37,609 nt of DNA from Mucidula mucida (taxonomy: Eukaryota; Basidiomycota; Agaricomycetes; Agaricales; Physalacriaceae). Position numbers and translations under genes: made by a program. The stretch is from the NCBI GenBank assembly GCA_015501055.1, contig JADNYV010000335.1:1-37609 (forward strand), given 5' to 3'. The notes beneath the pieces are model-generated. The model worked only from the letters and a program-made list of their open reading frames with translations, had not been told where the DNA came from and did no database searches. Positions 21,820 to 33,445 of this stretch are shown here, piece by piece. Position 1 is the stretch's first letter. Each line of letters starts with the position of its first letter.

Positions 21820-22371
21820 GCAATGATATTTTCGCGATGTTCGTGGACTCGACGGTTTAGTGAGTCCGACGACATCGTTCGAGAGCAATTCTTATACTTC
21901 AAACATAAGTCTTCAAAAGTAAAAAAGCGTTACACATTACAAAGCCATAGTCATGTCAGACTCCGTTCGTTGAACGTTGAACGCGTGATGGGCGACAGAT
22001 ATCCAGCTTGTTGGCACTGCGCTTCCATGATTTCCTGTTCGATAGCATGATCTCTAATAGCGACTTCCAGTACACCCTTCACAGTGTCGAACCAGGCCCT
22101 AAGTAGCATCGTCCTGGGCGTAACGAGTGCTCTTCTTTAAACAATTCGAAAGTGGTCATAAATCAGATGAATTTGTCGAAACTTTAGCTTCATTCTGAAC
22201 AACTAAGCAGCAGATGTCTACGAGTAGGATATCTCTATCGCATCTAGAAACAAAGAGTGATTTTGCAGAAGGAGAGACTAAACATTAGTATGGGATCTAT
22301 CATAGAGTATAGTAAGTATGTGGGTAGACAGAAACGGCGATTGGCCCCAATCAGGAATGGTCGGGGTATAT
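21820..22371. other. Convergent intergenic region
   Basis: About 550 bp between the 3' ends of the acyl-CoA dehydrogenase and alpha/beta hydrolase genes. It is expected to hold both terminators; nothing else is recognised. Confidence 0.5.
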
Positions 22372-23853
22372 CTAGTTCAAATCCTCGAGGCGCCGTTTTC
22401 CAGGACGAGTCGGCGGTCCTCGTTCGCCAATACTAGCGCGACGAGTACCATTGCCGTTAAAATTGTCGAGACTGAATTGTAAGTCAGTAGTTGAACAGTC
22501 AGAAGGTAGCAAAACTCACAAGAGGCGATTCAAGCCGGACTCTGATGCTGCCATCCCGAACGTGTCATGGCCAATACCTGTAATGAAATCGACGGTGTCT
22601 CCGAAATCGGCAGGGAAGGCGTCTAGGAAGTTATACATCCGCTGACCGCGATTGGTTCTGTACAGTCCGGGAGTTGAGCATACTAGAAGTAGGCTGACAA
22701 GGAGAGACATCTGACCCAGTGGTATCAGGCCCACATCCGTCTGGATAGTCGCCAAAGTCGTTCAATCCTCGCGCATACGCGATATGCCTGGATCCGTAGC
22801 GAAGGCGGACGCCTAGAGATCCGAGGGTCCTAACATACGTGCGCTCGTAATCTATGTTGTAATTGTCCAGCCCATGATGCCAATCATTGTAGGTCGGGCA
22901 TGAATCAGTTGGTAAAGGCCGTTTAGAGTCCAGCCTTTCAAGGACGTTAACTAAACGAGAGTTTTGTTAGAGGAGGAAACGTAGACTGACCATACCAATG
23001 AACTCGGGTTCGCAGTCCAATAAACAACGGGAACTACAATATGAGGTGATGGACATCCGGAAGCAATTAACGAGAGCCGGCTTACCGTGAAGGAACAGCT
23101 CCTTCCCGACTGCAGCATACCGCTGTACCATCTGGGCCCCCATGCTGTGCCCAGCCACGACGATCTCTCTCATGTTAGGATATGTCCTAACGTCATTGAA
23201 ATATTGCAGGATCTGATCCAGCGCATCGTACGAGGAAACATTGTGGCCTTGAGGATAGATACTGGTCCCGCCAAAAGACCAAGAGACGTCTACAGAGGGC
23301 GTTAGATCTCTGGTGCATCAAATGATCTACTCAACGGACCATCCCAGGTAACAATGTCAGACCGCTCTAAATTGTTCCTCGTACTTGTGAAGTAAGGCGC
23401 CATCAGAGCGACAGAGTCTTGATTCACGTCGGGATTTAGCTGGGTCGCTTTGTTGAGAGCTGATGTCGAGATCATGGGCGACAGTTCTCAAAAAATTTGG
23501 AGATGGATTCCACATACCGTCACGCATCGCGGCGAAATAGCCATCGGAGCCACCGTTGGCTCCGTGAATATAAAGAACGGCCCGTTGTACCTGTTGTCCG
23601 TGCGCGCATTAGTACGTGCCCAGTGGCGCTCATGATAGAACACTACCTGAGTGGTATCCTGGCGTTTTCCGTTTGGGAACGAGAAGTAGTTCAGCAATGT
23701 CACGTTGCCTCCAGTATTGTCCTTGATATTGAAGTACGCAAGCTCAGCACCAGCGACAGACGGAAGTTCTGGTACTGCGACAGGCCGACCGGCATATTGC
23801 TGTGCGCACACGAAGGATGTAAAGAGTGTGGTGTAAATGAGCGACAGAAGCAT
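22372..23853 (-). CDS. Secreted alpha/beta hydrolase
   Basis: Eight exons on the minus strand: 23853-23647, 23590-23518, 23459-23340, 23289-23086, 23033-22991, 22934-22716, 22657-22520 and 22471-22372, giving 367 aa with all phases matching. Residues 1-17 (MLLSLIYTTLFTSFVCA) are a signal peptide. The fold is an alpha/beta hydrolase: YIHGANGG forms the oxyanion region (about residue 75), GHSMGA holds the nucleophile Ser (about 180), and the C-terminal GIGHD holds the likely catalytic His. The acidic member cannot be assigned by eye. The substrate is unknown; esterase or lipase-like activity on extracellular material is the general expectation. The protein ends with a basic tail (RPGKRRLEDLN). 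It converges on the acyl-CoA dehydrogenase gene. I picked the ATG that starts the hydrophobic leader. Confidence 0.88.
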
Positions 23854-26800
23854 TTGGGGGGAACGGGAGAATGACGAACTGGATATGCTCGAGGGAGCTT
23901 TTGTATCTGTGCCATGCGAGTTCGCTGTCAAGTCGTATCTGTCGGAAGCGCCTACGGAAACAAAATGGACCGGTTTGATGAAAATCATCACTGAAAAAAA
24001 GAGTACCACGGATCCGTGTATGACAACGTTTCTGATTGACTTTCGATGAGTAAAAAGTACTTCGAGTTCTTCAAATGTCCGATGAGAAAAACGAGCGTCG
24101 CGCCCTGTGCAATTCTCATCCTGGATACTTGGAAAAACGGACCTCTTAATGTTACAGTTTGTCAAAATGGCAAGAATCTAAACCATGCAAGCTATCTGCG
24201 AATCTGTGGAGCTGAAGTTGGCGTATATGATGACATTCACAAGATACCGGACTCACATCACGATGCAGCGTAATGAAACAATATCAAGTCTGAGCGAAAA
24301 CCTGTACTGGAGCGCTACACCGGGAAATGGAAAAACTGAAACTGTGATTGCCATCCGAAATGTTCAGTACAAGTAAGCTCGATGCCTGATGGCCCCAAGC
24401 GGACAAGGAAGCATGCCATCGAAAAGCAAGTCGTTTACAAAATAAACAAGCTCTGATTTACCACGAAGGTAAGAAATTTCCAAAAATTGATGAGGCGGGA
24501 CGATCCACATCTCGACTGCATGAATCCCCGGGAGTAAACGGCCACTCTCGAGTTACAAGAACTCCCTCCTACGAATCGGAGGCACCATGTCACTGCCCGT
24601 ATCTGCTCCTAAGCCAAACGCCCACGACCGAAACAGTCATGAAAGCCGGGCCAACAGCCACGCAAAAAGGTACCCATCATCCACAAACAACCCGCTCAAC
24701 AAAGAGCAGCAGCACAAGATATGACATCAACCTTGGCCCGTTGGCGAACTCACTTGAATGACAAAGACATCCATCCGCCTCGGCCGCTCCTCAGCCCGAT
24801 CCGTCGCCACACATTCTTTGCCCGTCTTCTTGTACGTCGAAATAGACCGCACCTCCTAAGACGCAGGAAGCATGTCACATATGCCTCATCTATCAAGAAA
24901 CGCGTCCTCCCGAGTCATCATTCTCATCACGAGACAGCCATGCAGCATTTCCGCGCTCCTCGTCGAATCCGTAGACTGTTTCCCAGCACTCGAGAACGTA
25001 TCTCTATTGAAGCATCCCGAAGGAGCCTCAATTGCCGGGGAGAACAACAGACTCAACGGAGAATACGCGAAGCCGACAACATGACCGCCAGGTAAATTGA
25101 ACAACAGTCGACAAGGCATGCCCCCGACGATTCATCGATATATGCGGTGCTCCCTATAGTCAAAGGAAATATTAAACAGGTCATTCCATAGAAGATCGGA
25201 GTCAAAAGAAGATGGCGACAGCTCAAGGGACTGTGATCTTCGCGGCGCTCAACGAAGCAGACAAATATATCCAGTCAAATAAGCGGACTGCCAACTGGTA
25301 CGAGGACCAAGGCATAATGTCTTCTGTGATGCAGATGCTGTGTCCAAGCACATCAAGCGCGACCGAATACAGACAAGCAACACGGCGATAGACTCGCATC
25401 TCGCCATCCTGTCCTGGATGGGCAAAATCTGGAGGGCAGCCACATCACACCCAGAGTACAACCAAAATGCCATCCCGAAAGATAGGAAACGCCCACCAAA
25501 GTTACTTGCGCTGTACCAAAGCGCGACCACGAAAATCGCCGTCGCATGTTCCCTCCGCCAATCGCTACTTTCCTGATATATCCTCGTAACTCCATTCCGA
25601 TGAACCCAACGCATGCAAGATCACTGGTGGCCATGCAGATTTCGATGCGCGCGCCGGCGCTTTGGAGCCGCCTCTGAGCCGCCGTATGTCTTGCGACGAC
25701 AGCAAACCCGAAGACGACTCCCTGGCAATCAAGGGAAATCCGCGTGAAAGGTTACCAGGGTTTGGCTGGGCCAGAGGAGGGGGACACAACGGTCCGGGAG
25801 TGCTGAGATTCTGTGTGAGGACTTGTGTCTCCGCAGAGACAGAAACGAGCGTGTCACTGGAGACGATGAAACATAGGACAATGGGAGAATAGATGCGGCG
25901 AGTGAAGCGGCGAGGATGGTCTCAAAAAGAGACCTGTATGTGGCCCATTGATGCCGTGTTGTAGACGGCGCGCTGTGCGTAATCGGCTCGATCCCTTGTG
26001 AGCGGTCAATATGTCCCGCGACGCGTCTCTGGTTCTTCACTCTAGTGCCTTCCGCCGTGAAAAAGAACCGTGCGTTTCCGGTATCACCTTCCCTTTTCAA
26101 AGAGGAACCTGCCGGAACAAATATGCTCAATGAATCGGGGTCCCGAGGCGACACATGCACGGTTCTGTGCGGGGCGGTTGGGAAGGCAGATAGAGCACAT
26201 GAAGAACTTTCCGGAGACGCGATATAAGACCGCCACAAGAGATGTCATTGCAGACAAAGGCGCGCGCCGTCCACTGGCACCACCGCAAGAATCCGACCAT
26301 CAGTTCCTCGTCTCGGGTTGGTCACCCTTCCAACCGACGCGACACGCTGAGTCGTTTCACAAGTAGAGGGAGAAAATGCAGCACCCCAAAGGTACGTAGG
26401 GTTAGAGCACACTCCCATGTCAGACAAGGGAGAGGTTGGCTTCGGTGAAATTGCGTATAGCATGGGTTCATCGAAAGGAAAGGGCGTCCGAAGCAGTCCC
26501 AGACAGGGAAAGCGCTCTTGGCGGAGATGTCGACGGACGACTTGGGTTGGTGGTATGAAGGAGAGCAGCAAAAAGCGCGTCACAAAGGAAAGGGTCAACC
26601 GCGTACACACAACCAAACAAGCTTGATGCCGGGATGCCGCCACGCTCTGCTCTATTTCCATAATATTCACAAGAAGAGCGCCTGAGACACGATCGATCGC
26701 CAAAAGAGCGCCATGGACTCTTCAACTAAGTATAACGACGTGTTCTCCCTACAATCCGAGCCATTCACTATGTCAGACGTTGTCCTACTCACGCTTCCAA

Positions 26801-27421
26801 GCCAGAGTCCACAACTACCCGCGCCTTTGAATTCAAATCGCTCACAGGATATCACGGGTTGGATGGATATGACCTCTAAGATTCGGAAGGAAGCCGGCTT
26901 CGTAAAGAGAAGAAAAAGAAACCTCGCGTAGGTAGTGCTGCTTTTTGTGTGTCAGGATGTGGGCGCTCGCCGCCGCCGCGTTGCGTAAACGCTCCCTCGT
27001 CGTCGGTCCACAGAAAGTCTTGTCTCCGACTCTAGGTTCATCTTCTCCAGCGAACACAGTGTCAGATACAACAGTGCCTGTGTTGATTTTCGAAACATCA
27101 CCCATTCCCGCCTTGTTCTCCTTGCTTCCTATCAGTGGCGAGCTCGCACATCCCAGCTTCGACACCATTGATCCATGCTTTCTCACTTGTACCCAACCAG
27201 GATCGTTTGATGAGGTTCTCGCGCGCGCTGTGCCGTCCAGTCACTTAAGTTTATCGGCTGACTCAAACTCCACCAATCAACGACGAGTTGTGTCTAGATG
27301 TCTACGTTGTGCTATGATTATATACGCGATTGAAGCTACCCAAGTGTGAAATAATGCAATGGAATGGCACCTGTATCTATACTCTGTAACATAGCTGCCC
27401 TCTCCCATTAATCTCTCTCTC
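23854..27421. other. Long region without a recognisable gene
   Basis: About 3.57 kb. Both strands have overlapping open frames of 100-170 codons (for example 25249-25614, 25729-26238 and 26245-26703 minus; 24721-25095 and 26945-27349 plus), but none shows a domain, signal peptide or family motif that I recognise. I cannot tell unannotated genes from chance open frames here. The left end must include the promoter of the alpha/beta hydrolase gene. Confidence 0.45.
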
Positions 27422-27928
27422 TTAGTTAGCATCGTCCATGGTTATACCGCATTCTACTTTCACGGAGTCACAAATAACTTTCCAACGTTCGTCGTTCGCA
27501 AAGTATAACCAACGCGGGACACGTATCGTTTCCAAACGGGAAGCTTCCTCGAAGGTTGTGGACTGTACGCCGACGTCCATATCGTTGGCGCCTGGGGTAC
27601 GATCGCCCGACGCCACAACATCTAGACACCGAGTCTCGAACATGTCGTAGATGACGGACACGTTTTGAACCAAGGAGTCATCCCAGTGTTTGTTGCTAAT
27701 GTCCAAAACGCGGAGGCGAGGCAGTCGCGAAGTGACTTTGAGCCCAGATATGAACTCAGGCCCTAGGTTACTGTCGGAAATGCATAAGTTTGTGACGTGC
27801 GTGGTCTGTGATAAGAATCGGAAGATGGTTTGCATAATGTCGAAATGCCCACGCGCAACACAAGAGATGTGAAGTTTCGTCAACTTCTCTACTCTGATGG
27901 GGTTCAAGACGGGAAAATGGAGAACGTG
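27422..27928 (-). pseudogene. C-terminal fragment of an F-box/LRR-type protein
   Basis: The frame is open from a TGA at 27929-27931 down to TAA at 27422-27424. It encodes leucine-rich strands in the style of mushroom F-box proteins: KLTKLHISC, HVTNLCISDSNL and LPRLRVLDISNKHW, ending YFANDERWKVICDSVKVECG. The N-terminal F-box and most repeats are missing. Upstream (to the right) I find no acceptor or exon to supply them, because the divergent gene starts at 28010. I infer a truncated relic, although an unusual start at an internal Met (for example in FDIMQTIF) is possible. F-box proteins recruit targets to SCF ubiquitin ligases; this fragment lacks the recruiting part. Confidence 0.6.
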
Positions 27929-28009
27929 TCACGTTCGCGGTCTTGTCACGAATCATGTGCGGCCCGTGACATCCCCCCCTTCCTTCGCCCACCAATCTCG
28001 ACGACGAAC

Positions 28010-29151
28010 ATGCCCACCAAATCGGAGAACGATCTCAAGGCAGAATGGCTTCACAACAACGTGTCTAAGGTAAAATCAATGTACCAATGTAGGCGCATAT
28101 ATTCACATTTGTGCAGCTCTGCGACTCATGCCAGATCGATGGCATGGGCTGTAGGAAGCAGGCCAAGGCCATTGCCTGCGTTCAGTGCAAAGACCGGAAG
28201 AAAGATTGTTCAAGAATGCTGGACTGGCGCAAGTATAAAGAGGAGCACATCCATAGCGCGTCGACGACAAAGACTTCCTCGGCAAAGCCAACACCCTCGA
28301 AGACACATCGCATAATCCTCCCTCCGGCAAAGCCCAAGACAGCAGTCAAACCGGCAGTGAGTCATGGACTCGTACTTGCTGACGAATTACTCAGAACGAA
28401 ACGTAGCTCGTCTGGACGGAAAATTTGGTGCCAGCCGTTACGCAACCTGCACTCGCTTTCCGAGGTTGGGCCAATGCTCAGCGGTCTCTCGTCAAGGAAT
28501 TGTATGTGGCTCTTACTCCACCTTCGACATCGCCTGCTTCAGCTACTCAGTTGCTCGCCACAACGGAAGAGGAAAAGCCGGATATCGCTCCCAGGCCCAA
28601 GCCAACGCCAATCGTACCTTTGCAACTGCTTCCTATTCCTCAGCCTCTTCCTCAACGTTCTTCGCTTGGAGCACCGCCTCAGGACACTGTTCAACGCCTC
28701 GAGAACCAAATACGCACCCTCAAACGTGATGTCTTGGACAAAGAAATGGCCATCGACACACTCTCTTGTATGGGTAGATTTTCTTTGGGATATCATTGTC
28801 AAACTCATAACACTTTCAGCTGCCAAAGAGCGTCTTGACATCGAAATCCGAGAGATGCGCAAAACACGTCTTGACGAATTTCTGCATATAAGCGCGAACC
28901 GCCTCAAGTTTCAGGGAACTGTGAATCGATATTTTGGACGTCAGCTGTCGCCCGCCGATTTTAGGAATGAAGTACAATCATTTCAGCAAATGCTCGAGGA
29001 GCTGGGCGCGCGACACCTGGATCAGTTCCCGACTGACTTTGAAGACGGAGTCGACCTGCTTGACAACTATAGGAGTGATGCTGGACGCCGCGAAAGATGT
29101 GATGATGCTCTTTTGGATTCCCGCGAGGCGAAGAAACTACGAACTGAGTAG
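28010..29151 (+). CDS. Zn2Cys6-like cysteine cluster protein with coiled coil
   Basis: Four exons (28010-28069, 28117-28356, 28407-28767, 28820-29151) encode 330 aa. Residues about 22-51 hold six cysteines spaced C-x2-C-x6-C-x8-C-x2-C-x6-C (LCDSCQ ... CVQCKDRKKDC), the Zn2Cys6 binuclear cluster pattern, followed by basic residues. A Lys/Thr/Pro-rich linker and a proline-rich stretch follow, then a coiled coil (RLENQIRTLKRDV ... KERLDIEIREMRKTRLDEF) and an acidic/basic tail. This is the layout of a small fungal DNA-binding regulator without the large middle homology domain. Introns are 47, 50 and 52 bp. Its start is about 80 bp from the F-box relic on the other strand, so its promoter overlaps that relic. 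Targets are unknown. Confidence 0.72.
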
Positions 29152-29945
29152 TGCTTCTACTTCTTACTACTTTGCTGTGATTGCTTCTGTGTTTTATGCT
29201 CAACTGGCTACGACATGCGCGTTTGTACTTTAGACAATGCTCGATAAGGATTACTCATCATTTGACTTTCCTTCTCATTTTGATCTGCATGTAAGGATCG
29301 CCATAGGACACGCATACGTAGGTGACCGAAGATGGCCAGAAAACACAAATACGCCGCGGTATACATTGCTTGTTTGCCTCCAGTGAACACTTTCCATCTG
29401 GGAATTACCGAGTGCGCCAAATGCACCGACTACGGCTTGCAGGTTGGATCGTTAATGCTTGAGACTCACTTGGCAGAACGGTTAGCATGTCTCTTAACCA
29501 ATTCGATGCTGCTTTTTCCCTGCCAGCCATCATTTCACACGCTTGCCCGCGTTCGAGGTACACCAAGTACATCACGCTTGAAATGAGTATACTGTTTTTA
29601 GGTTCAACAAGCACGCTTGACTAGAATTCTCACCTTGTCTTAGATTAACAGTTAGTGAGTCGGTAGGTGTGTATCTTTTTTTCCATTCGCTAGCATTCAT
29701 CGTTGTAAGTCACGTAGATCTCGAACAAGTGGCGAATTCAGGGTGGTACACAGACAAACGACGAGTCTACATGACTAACTTTCTATCCCACACATGCGTT
29801 GCTTCTATGCCTCCGGGAGAACATGTCTGGAGGTCGAGGCAGTCAGATACAATGTACATTGATGGTACAAAAACACATGTATATAGTTAGTGTAGATCTA
29901 TAAATCAGATCAAGTGGCGCAATAGTGCCCAAAGCAAAAAAAAAA
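29152..29945. other. Convergent intergenic region
   Basis: About 790 bp between the 3' ends of the Zn2Cys6-like and GTPBP-like genes. No coding unit or strong repeat seen; a poly-A tract (about 29936-29944) abuts the stop codon of the right-hand gene. Confidence 0.5.
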
Positions 29946-31154
29946 TCACTCCAGTGCGAATCCTCCAAAATCCAAAAACGCCTCCTCTAACGACATCTTG
30001 CGCACAACCAGCGCTTCCACGATGAGCCTAGGCTCCCCTCCGTCTCCCGTTCCCGGAACTTGCACTTTTTTCGCAAAGGAGTGCGACGCAAGCGCGGGGG
30101 GGGCGAACACGTCGTCGTCACCCTCAACCTCGGTAAGACTGATGGCAGGTATAGCATCGTCTGTGGTGGCAAAGGGCTGCGGCTCAACCGAGACGTGTAA
30201 TTCCTCTAGCCCAGAAACCAGCTCATCTGTAGCGACCTCTTTAGTTGGAGGCAGTGCCTCCGTTGCATGCACCTCAAGCGCCTTGCGCCGGTCCTCCCTC
30301 CTGCGATCCCTCGCTTGCCGCCGCTTCTGACCCTTGGTGACCACCTCTCCATCAGCGTTTTCCCTCGCCATGTGCTTGAACTTTTTCTTCAGCTTTTTGT
30401 TGTCTGGAGGAGGGAGGGTGCCTAGTGGGTTGACGCGTCTGCGTACAGGACGGGGTTTGAAGACGGATGAGATTTCTAGGTCGATGGAGAAGGTATGAGC
30501 CGGCTCAGACTCGGATGCTTCGGATTCGAGATCCATGGAGAAGATGGAGAGTGACGAGGAGGAAGCATCGCGCAATCCAGCATCGGACTCGGAATTGCCA
30601 GTATCGTTGTCGTTATCAGCGTCCGTCTCCGTCTCCGTACCCGTGGTCAGACCCCCGTCGAAGGAGTCATCCGAAGATACCCTAAATGCCTCCCTTCTAC
30701 GGTGGCTCCCGTTATAGTCCTCTAGAATGGCCAGTGTCGTCAACGCGGCGGGTACTTCAATCTCCTTGACCACGATAACACTCGCCCCAATTTCGCCTGC
30801 CATCATCTCCAGCGTCTCCAAAGTCTGCTCGAGGTCGGACCGCGGCAGTCCGACCAAAGCACCAGAATCCGCTACACCGAGCTCATAGTAAGCCTGGCCA
30901 CCGCCCTCGAGTAGACGCCATTTGAGCTGCGTTACTAGACGCGCAAATCGTGTGGCAGAAGGCGACAGCAGCTGCAGCTTGTACTCGACATTTCCATCGT
31001 CGGATTCGGGTACGAGTTTGGGGATGCTGGTCAGCACCGGCGAAGTGCTCACTGGGCGTGAAAGAGGCGACGACGACGACGAGGCCGGTGTCGAGATTAA
31101 AGAGTCCCAAGGGCTGGGGACACGGGGGCTCTCCGATTCAGATTCGCCAAACAT
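29946..31154 (-). CDS. Intronless protein with a GTPBP1/2-like N-terminal segment, no GTPase domain
   Basis: A single open frame of 402 aa. The first 50 residues are Ser/Pro-rich. Residues about 55-130 (EYKLQLLSPSATRFARLVTQ, KWRLLEGGGQAYYELGVAD, ETLEMMAGEIGASVIVVKEI) resemble the N-terminal module found before the GTPase domain in GTP-binding proteins 1 and 2. The GTPase itself (P-loop, DxxG, NKxD) is absent. What follows is an acidic Thr/Glu/Asp-rich region, a conserved-looking FKPRPVRRRVNPLG, a strongly basic stretch (KKLKKKFKH; RRQARDRRREDRR) and a C-terminal motif RKMSLEEAFLDFGGF. I recall similar stand-alone proteins in mushrooms, but the function is unknown. The basic segments could direct it to the nucleus or to RNA. 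The lack of introns is unusual in this window. Confidence 0.6.
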   Translation of the reverse strand: MFGESESESPRVPSPWDSLISTPASSSSSPLSRPVSTSPVLTSIPKLVPESDDGNVEYKLQLLSPSATRFARLVTQLKWRLLEGGGQAYYELGVADSGALVGLPRSDLEQTLETLEMMAGEIGASVIVVKEIEVPAALTTLAILEDYNGSHRRREAFRVSSDDSFDGGLTTGTETETDADNDNDTGNSESDAGLRDASSSSLSIFSMDLESEASESEPAHTFSIDLEISSVFKPRPVRRRVNPLGTLPPPDNKKLKKKFKHMARENADGEVVTKGQKRRQARDRRREDRRKALEVHATEALPPTKEVATDELVSGLEELHVSVEPQPFATTDDAIPAISLTEVEGDDDVFAPPALASHSFAKKVQVPGTGDGGEPRLIVEALVVRKMSLEEAFLDFGGFALE

Positions 31155-32307
31155 GTCGCTTGTAGTTTTATGTGTATATCAAGTATTGTCAAGGATAGAG
31201 GATATTCGAGGGATCATTGTTCGTTTCTGTGCGAGTATGGAGGAATGGGAACAATGTGGCTCAGACTTGCGCGGCGAACATGGCTTTAAACGAGAGAGCC
31301 CAGTCAGGACGAGTCAAGGAACGTGGCAGTGTTGCGATCGAATGGCGTTGCATCAGACGAAGAGCGGCGTTTCCCGTTCAGAAATTGTACTGAAAATGAA
31401 ACAAATAACTCGGAGAATTGACATTAGATGACGATTGCAACCAAGATAGAGAGGCGCGCTAACTAAGGACACTGGATATGACGTGGCTAGATACAATACA
31501 GAGGAGGAATACAGAGGAGATCTAAGTAGCAGAGAAACAAAAAAGACGAAACTTGGACGCGATCAAGACTACCACAAAAACAAACTTGTACACAGGGAAC
31601 AACAAGAGGAACCGGAGACACCAAAACCTAGCCGCCGCCACGAACAAACCACACAACGGCTTCGCGCGCCTAATCCAGTATCACATCTGACCGGTTGAGG
31701 ACATTGTCATCCAGCCGTTACTGGAGTTGTACACCGTACAATGTACCAAGAACAAACGACGGGCACCGACACCCAGCCAGCGTTGGGAATATCATCATCC
31801 AACAAAAACTGACTCTGGGGGGTTGGGGACATTGTCATCCAACCCAAGGTGTGGGGGTGTCGGGCCATGGGAAAGAGAAACGGGGTGACTGCCGGTATAC
31901 AAGTGGTAGTGCAAACTGCCTTTACCGCGTCATGCTTCCGTTTCTGGTCCTGTCAAACTTGTTCTGTGGAGCGCGAGACGACGGCGCCGACACCCAGCCA
32001 GTGTTGTTGGGAATATCATCATCCAACAAAAACTGACTTGGGGGGTTGGGGACATTGTCATCCAACCCAAGGTTGTGGGGCGTCGGGCCATGGGAAAAGG
32101 AACGGGTGACTGCCGGCATACAAGTGGTAGTGCGAACTGCCCCCTACCGCGTCATGCATCCGTTCCTGATCCTGTCGTCGAAGAGTCGATGTGTGGAAAG
32201 GTGTGGGAGGGATAGGTATGGTGAAACGTGGTTCCGTGGGTCCTCCTGTATGTGTAAAAGTCGAGAAAATGGAGTAGTCGAAGATCGCGTCGTGAAAAAA
32301 AAAAGGA
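31155..32307. other. Intergenic region containing a tandem duplication
   Basis: About 1.15 kb between the start of the GTPBP-like gene and the stop of the coiled-coil gene (both minus). The left part should hold the promoter of the GTPBP-like gene. The right part is filled by the tandem repeat listed separately. No gene is recognised. Confidence 0.5.
31755..32180. repeat. Tandem duplication, two copies of about 221 bp
   Basis: Copy 1 (about 31755-31975) and copy 2 (about 31976-32180) share long identical words in the same order: CCGACACCCAGCCAG, ATATCATCATCCAACAAAAA, GGTTGGGGACATTGTCATCC, GTCGGGCCATGGGAAA, TACAAGTGGTAGTGC and CCGCGTCATGC. Identity by eye is about 85-90% with small indels. 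A third, partial copy of the GGTTG.GGACATTGTCATCCA word lies at 31693-31714. The copies end about 130 bp from the stop of the coiled-coil gene and may be part of its 3' region. Confidence 0.85.
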
Positions 32308-33445
32308 TTATAAGTCTTCCTCCTCGGAAGACTCACTGCCACCCTCCTCGCCAGAGTCGCTGCCTTCCTCTGATCCGCTGCCTTCCTCCTCCTCTACTGC
32401 TCTGCCTTTTCCTTTTGAGCCAGCGCTTCCCTTTGAACCAGCATCCTCTTCCTCCGAGTCATCGTCTTCCTCTTCCGACTCGTTACCTCCGGTCTTCCGA
32501 CTACGAGTTGGAGGAGGCGTGGGGGGAGGGGGTGGTATACTGGCCGCCTCTTTTTGCAAGCGCTCAATCTCAGCTTCGTGTCTCTCGTGCGCGATCAAGA
32601 GTTTAATCGCTTTCGAAACATTCGGTGAAAGCGGATTGGATAAATGGTCCTGCAACGTCTTCACCACCTGGAGTACGTGGACGTCAGACTTCGCAGCAAC
32701 GATCTCGACAATCTGGAGGGTTTGGCAAATATGATTGTGCTCAAGCGATTGATTTTGGAACTGGAGTTCGGCGATCGTCATTTCCCGGCCTTGGACTTGA
32801 GCACGAAGGTACGCGGGCGAATTGGTCTGAAAGAATTTGTCAGTGAAGAGACCAAATAGCCGACGAAAAGCGTACACCAATGCCGCCGTTCTCCCAGTCA
32901 CTAATGCAACGCGACAGGTACGAATTGTGCAACGCCAAGGCAGAATATTCTCCTTCCAGAGTGCAATTCTTCAGCTTCTCAGCGCGGAGTTCCGCCTCGA
33001 GCTCTTCAACGCGCTTTTCAGCACGGATAGAGCGGTCTATGGAGTCTACAATCTGCTGCGCGACGTCGTCGTCGCGAGACTGCTGGAATAAGCGCATTTG
33101 GCGGTCCTTCTCGTTGATGGTAACCTGTTTATCGCGGACTTCCCGCCAGAGTTCCTTCGTTTTGGATTGAACGGCGCGGTCAACGAGAACAGATATGTCG
33201 CGGTTCTGTTTCCAAAGCGTCGCCACGACTTTATCACGGTCGGCTGCGACATTGTTGCGGTCGGCTTCAACACGAGCGAGCGCTTCTCTCAGAGCAGCGA
33301 GCTCAGCGGGGTCGGAGGGAATCTGATATAACTTCAGAACAAGTCACGCATTGCAAGATAATCAAACACGTACTGAGTCTTGCGGACGATAAACGGTGCG
33401 GATAAAGATGGAGACAAGTAGAGCAAAGATGATGAGGCTGAGCAT
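32308..33445 (-). CDS. Membrane-anchored coiled-coil protein with acidic tail (unknown function)
   Basis: Three exons on the minus strand (33445-33374, 33322-32876, 32826-32308) encode 345 aa. Residues 1-20 (MLSLIIFALLVSIFIRTVYR) form one hydrophobic segment followed by basic residues, suggesting an N-terminal membrane anchor rather than a cleaved signal. Residues about 30-260 are heptad-rich and highly charged (AALREALARVEADRNN; KRVEELEAELRAEKLKN), predicting a long coiled coil. A proline run (SIPPPPPTPPPTRSRK) separates this from a C-terminal tail of about 70 residues dominated by Glu and Ser, with a short GSKGSAGSKGKGR basic patch, ending SESSEEEDL. The Ser-Glu repeats resemble casein-kinase-2 targets. 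I do not recognise the family; a tether or scaffold is one possibility. Confidence 0.75.

Noticed and set aside
22370..22390. AGTTCAAATCC resembles a tRNA B box.
   Set aside because: No A box or acceptor-stem pairing is visible at the right distance, and the site overlaps the end of the alpha/beta hydrolase coding sequence.
25249..26703. A series of minus-strand frames of 120-170 codons that might be exons of one gene.
   Set aside because: No domain, leader or conserved join could be found, and overlapping frames on the other strand are just as long.
28117..29151. One frame is open without a stop through exons 2-4 and both introns of the Zn2Cys6-like gene.
   Set aside because: Between 28357 and 28819 this frame gives an atypical Leu/Cys/Trp-rich sequence, while the alternative frame with two good introns gives a proline linker and a coiled coil. 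The long frame is treated as chance.
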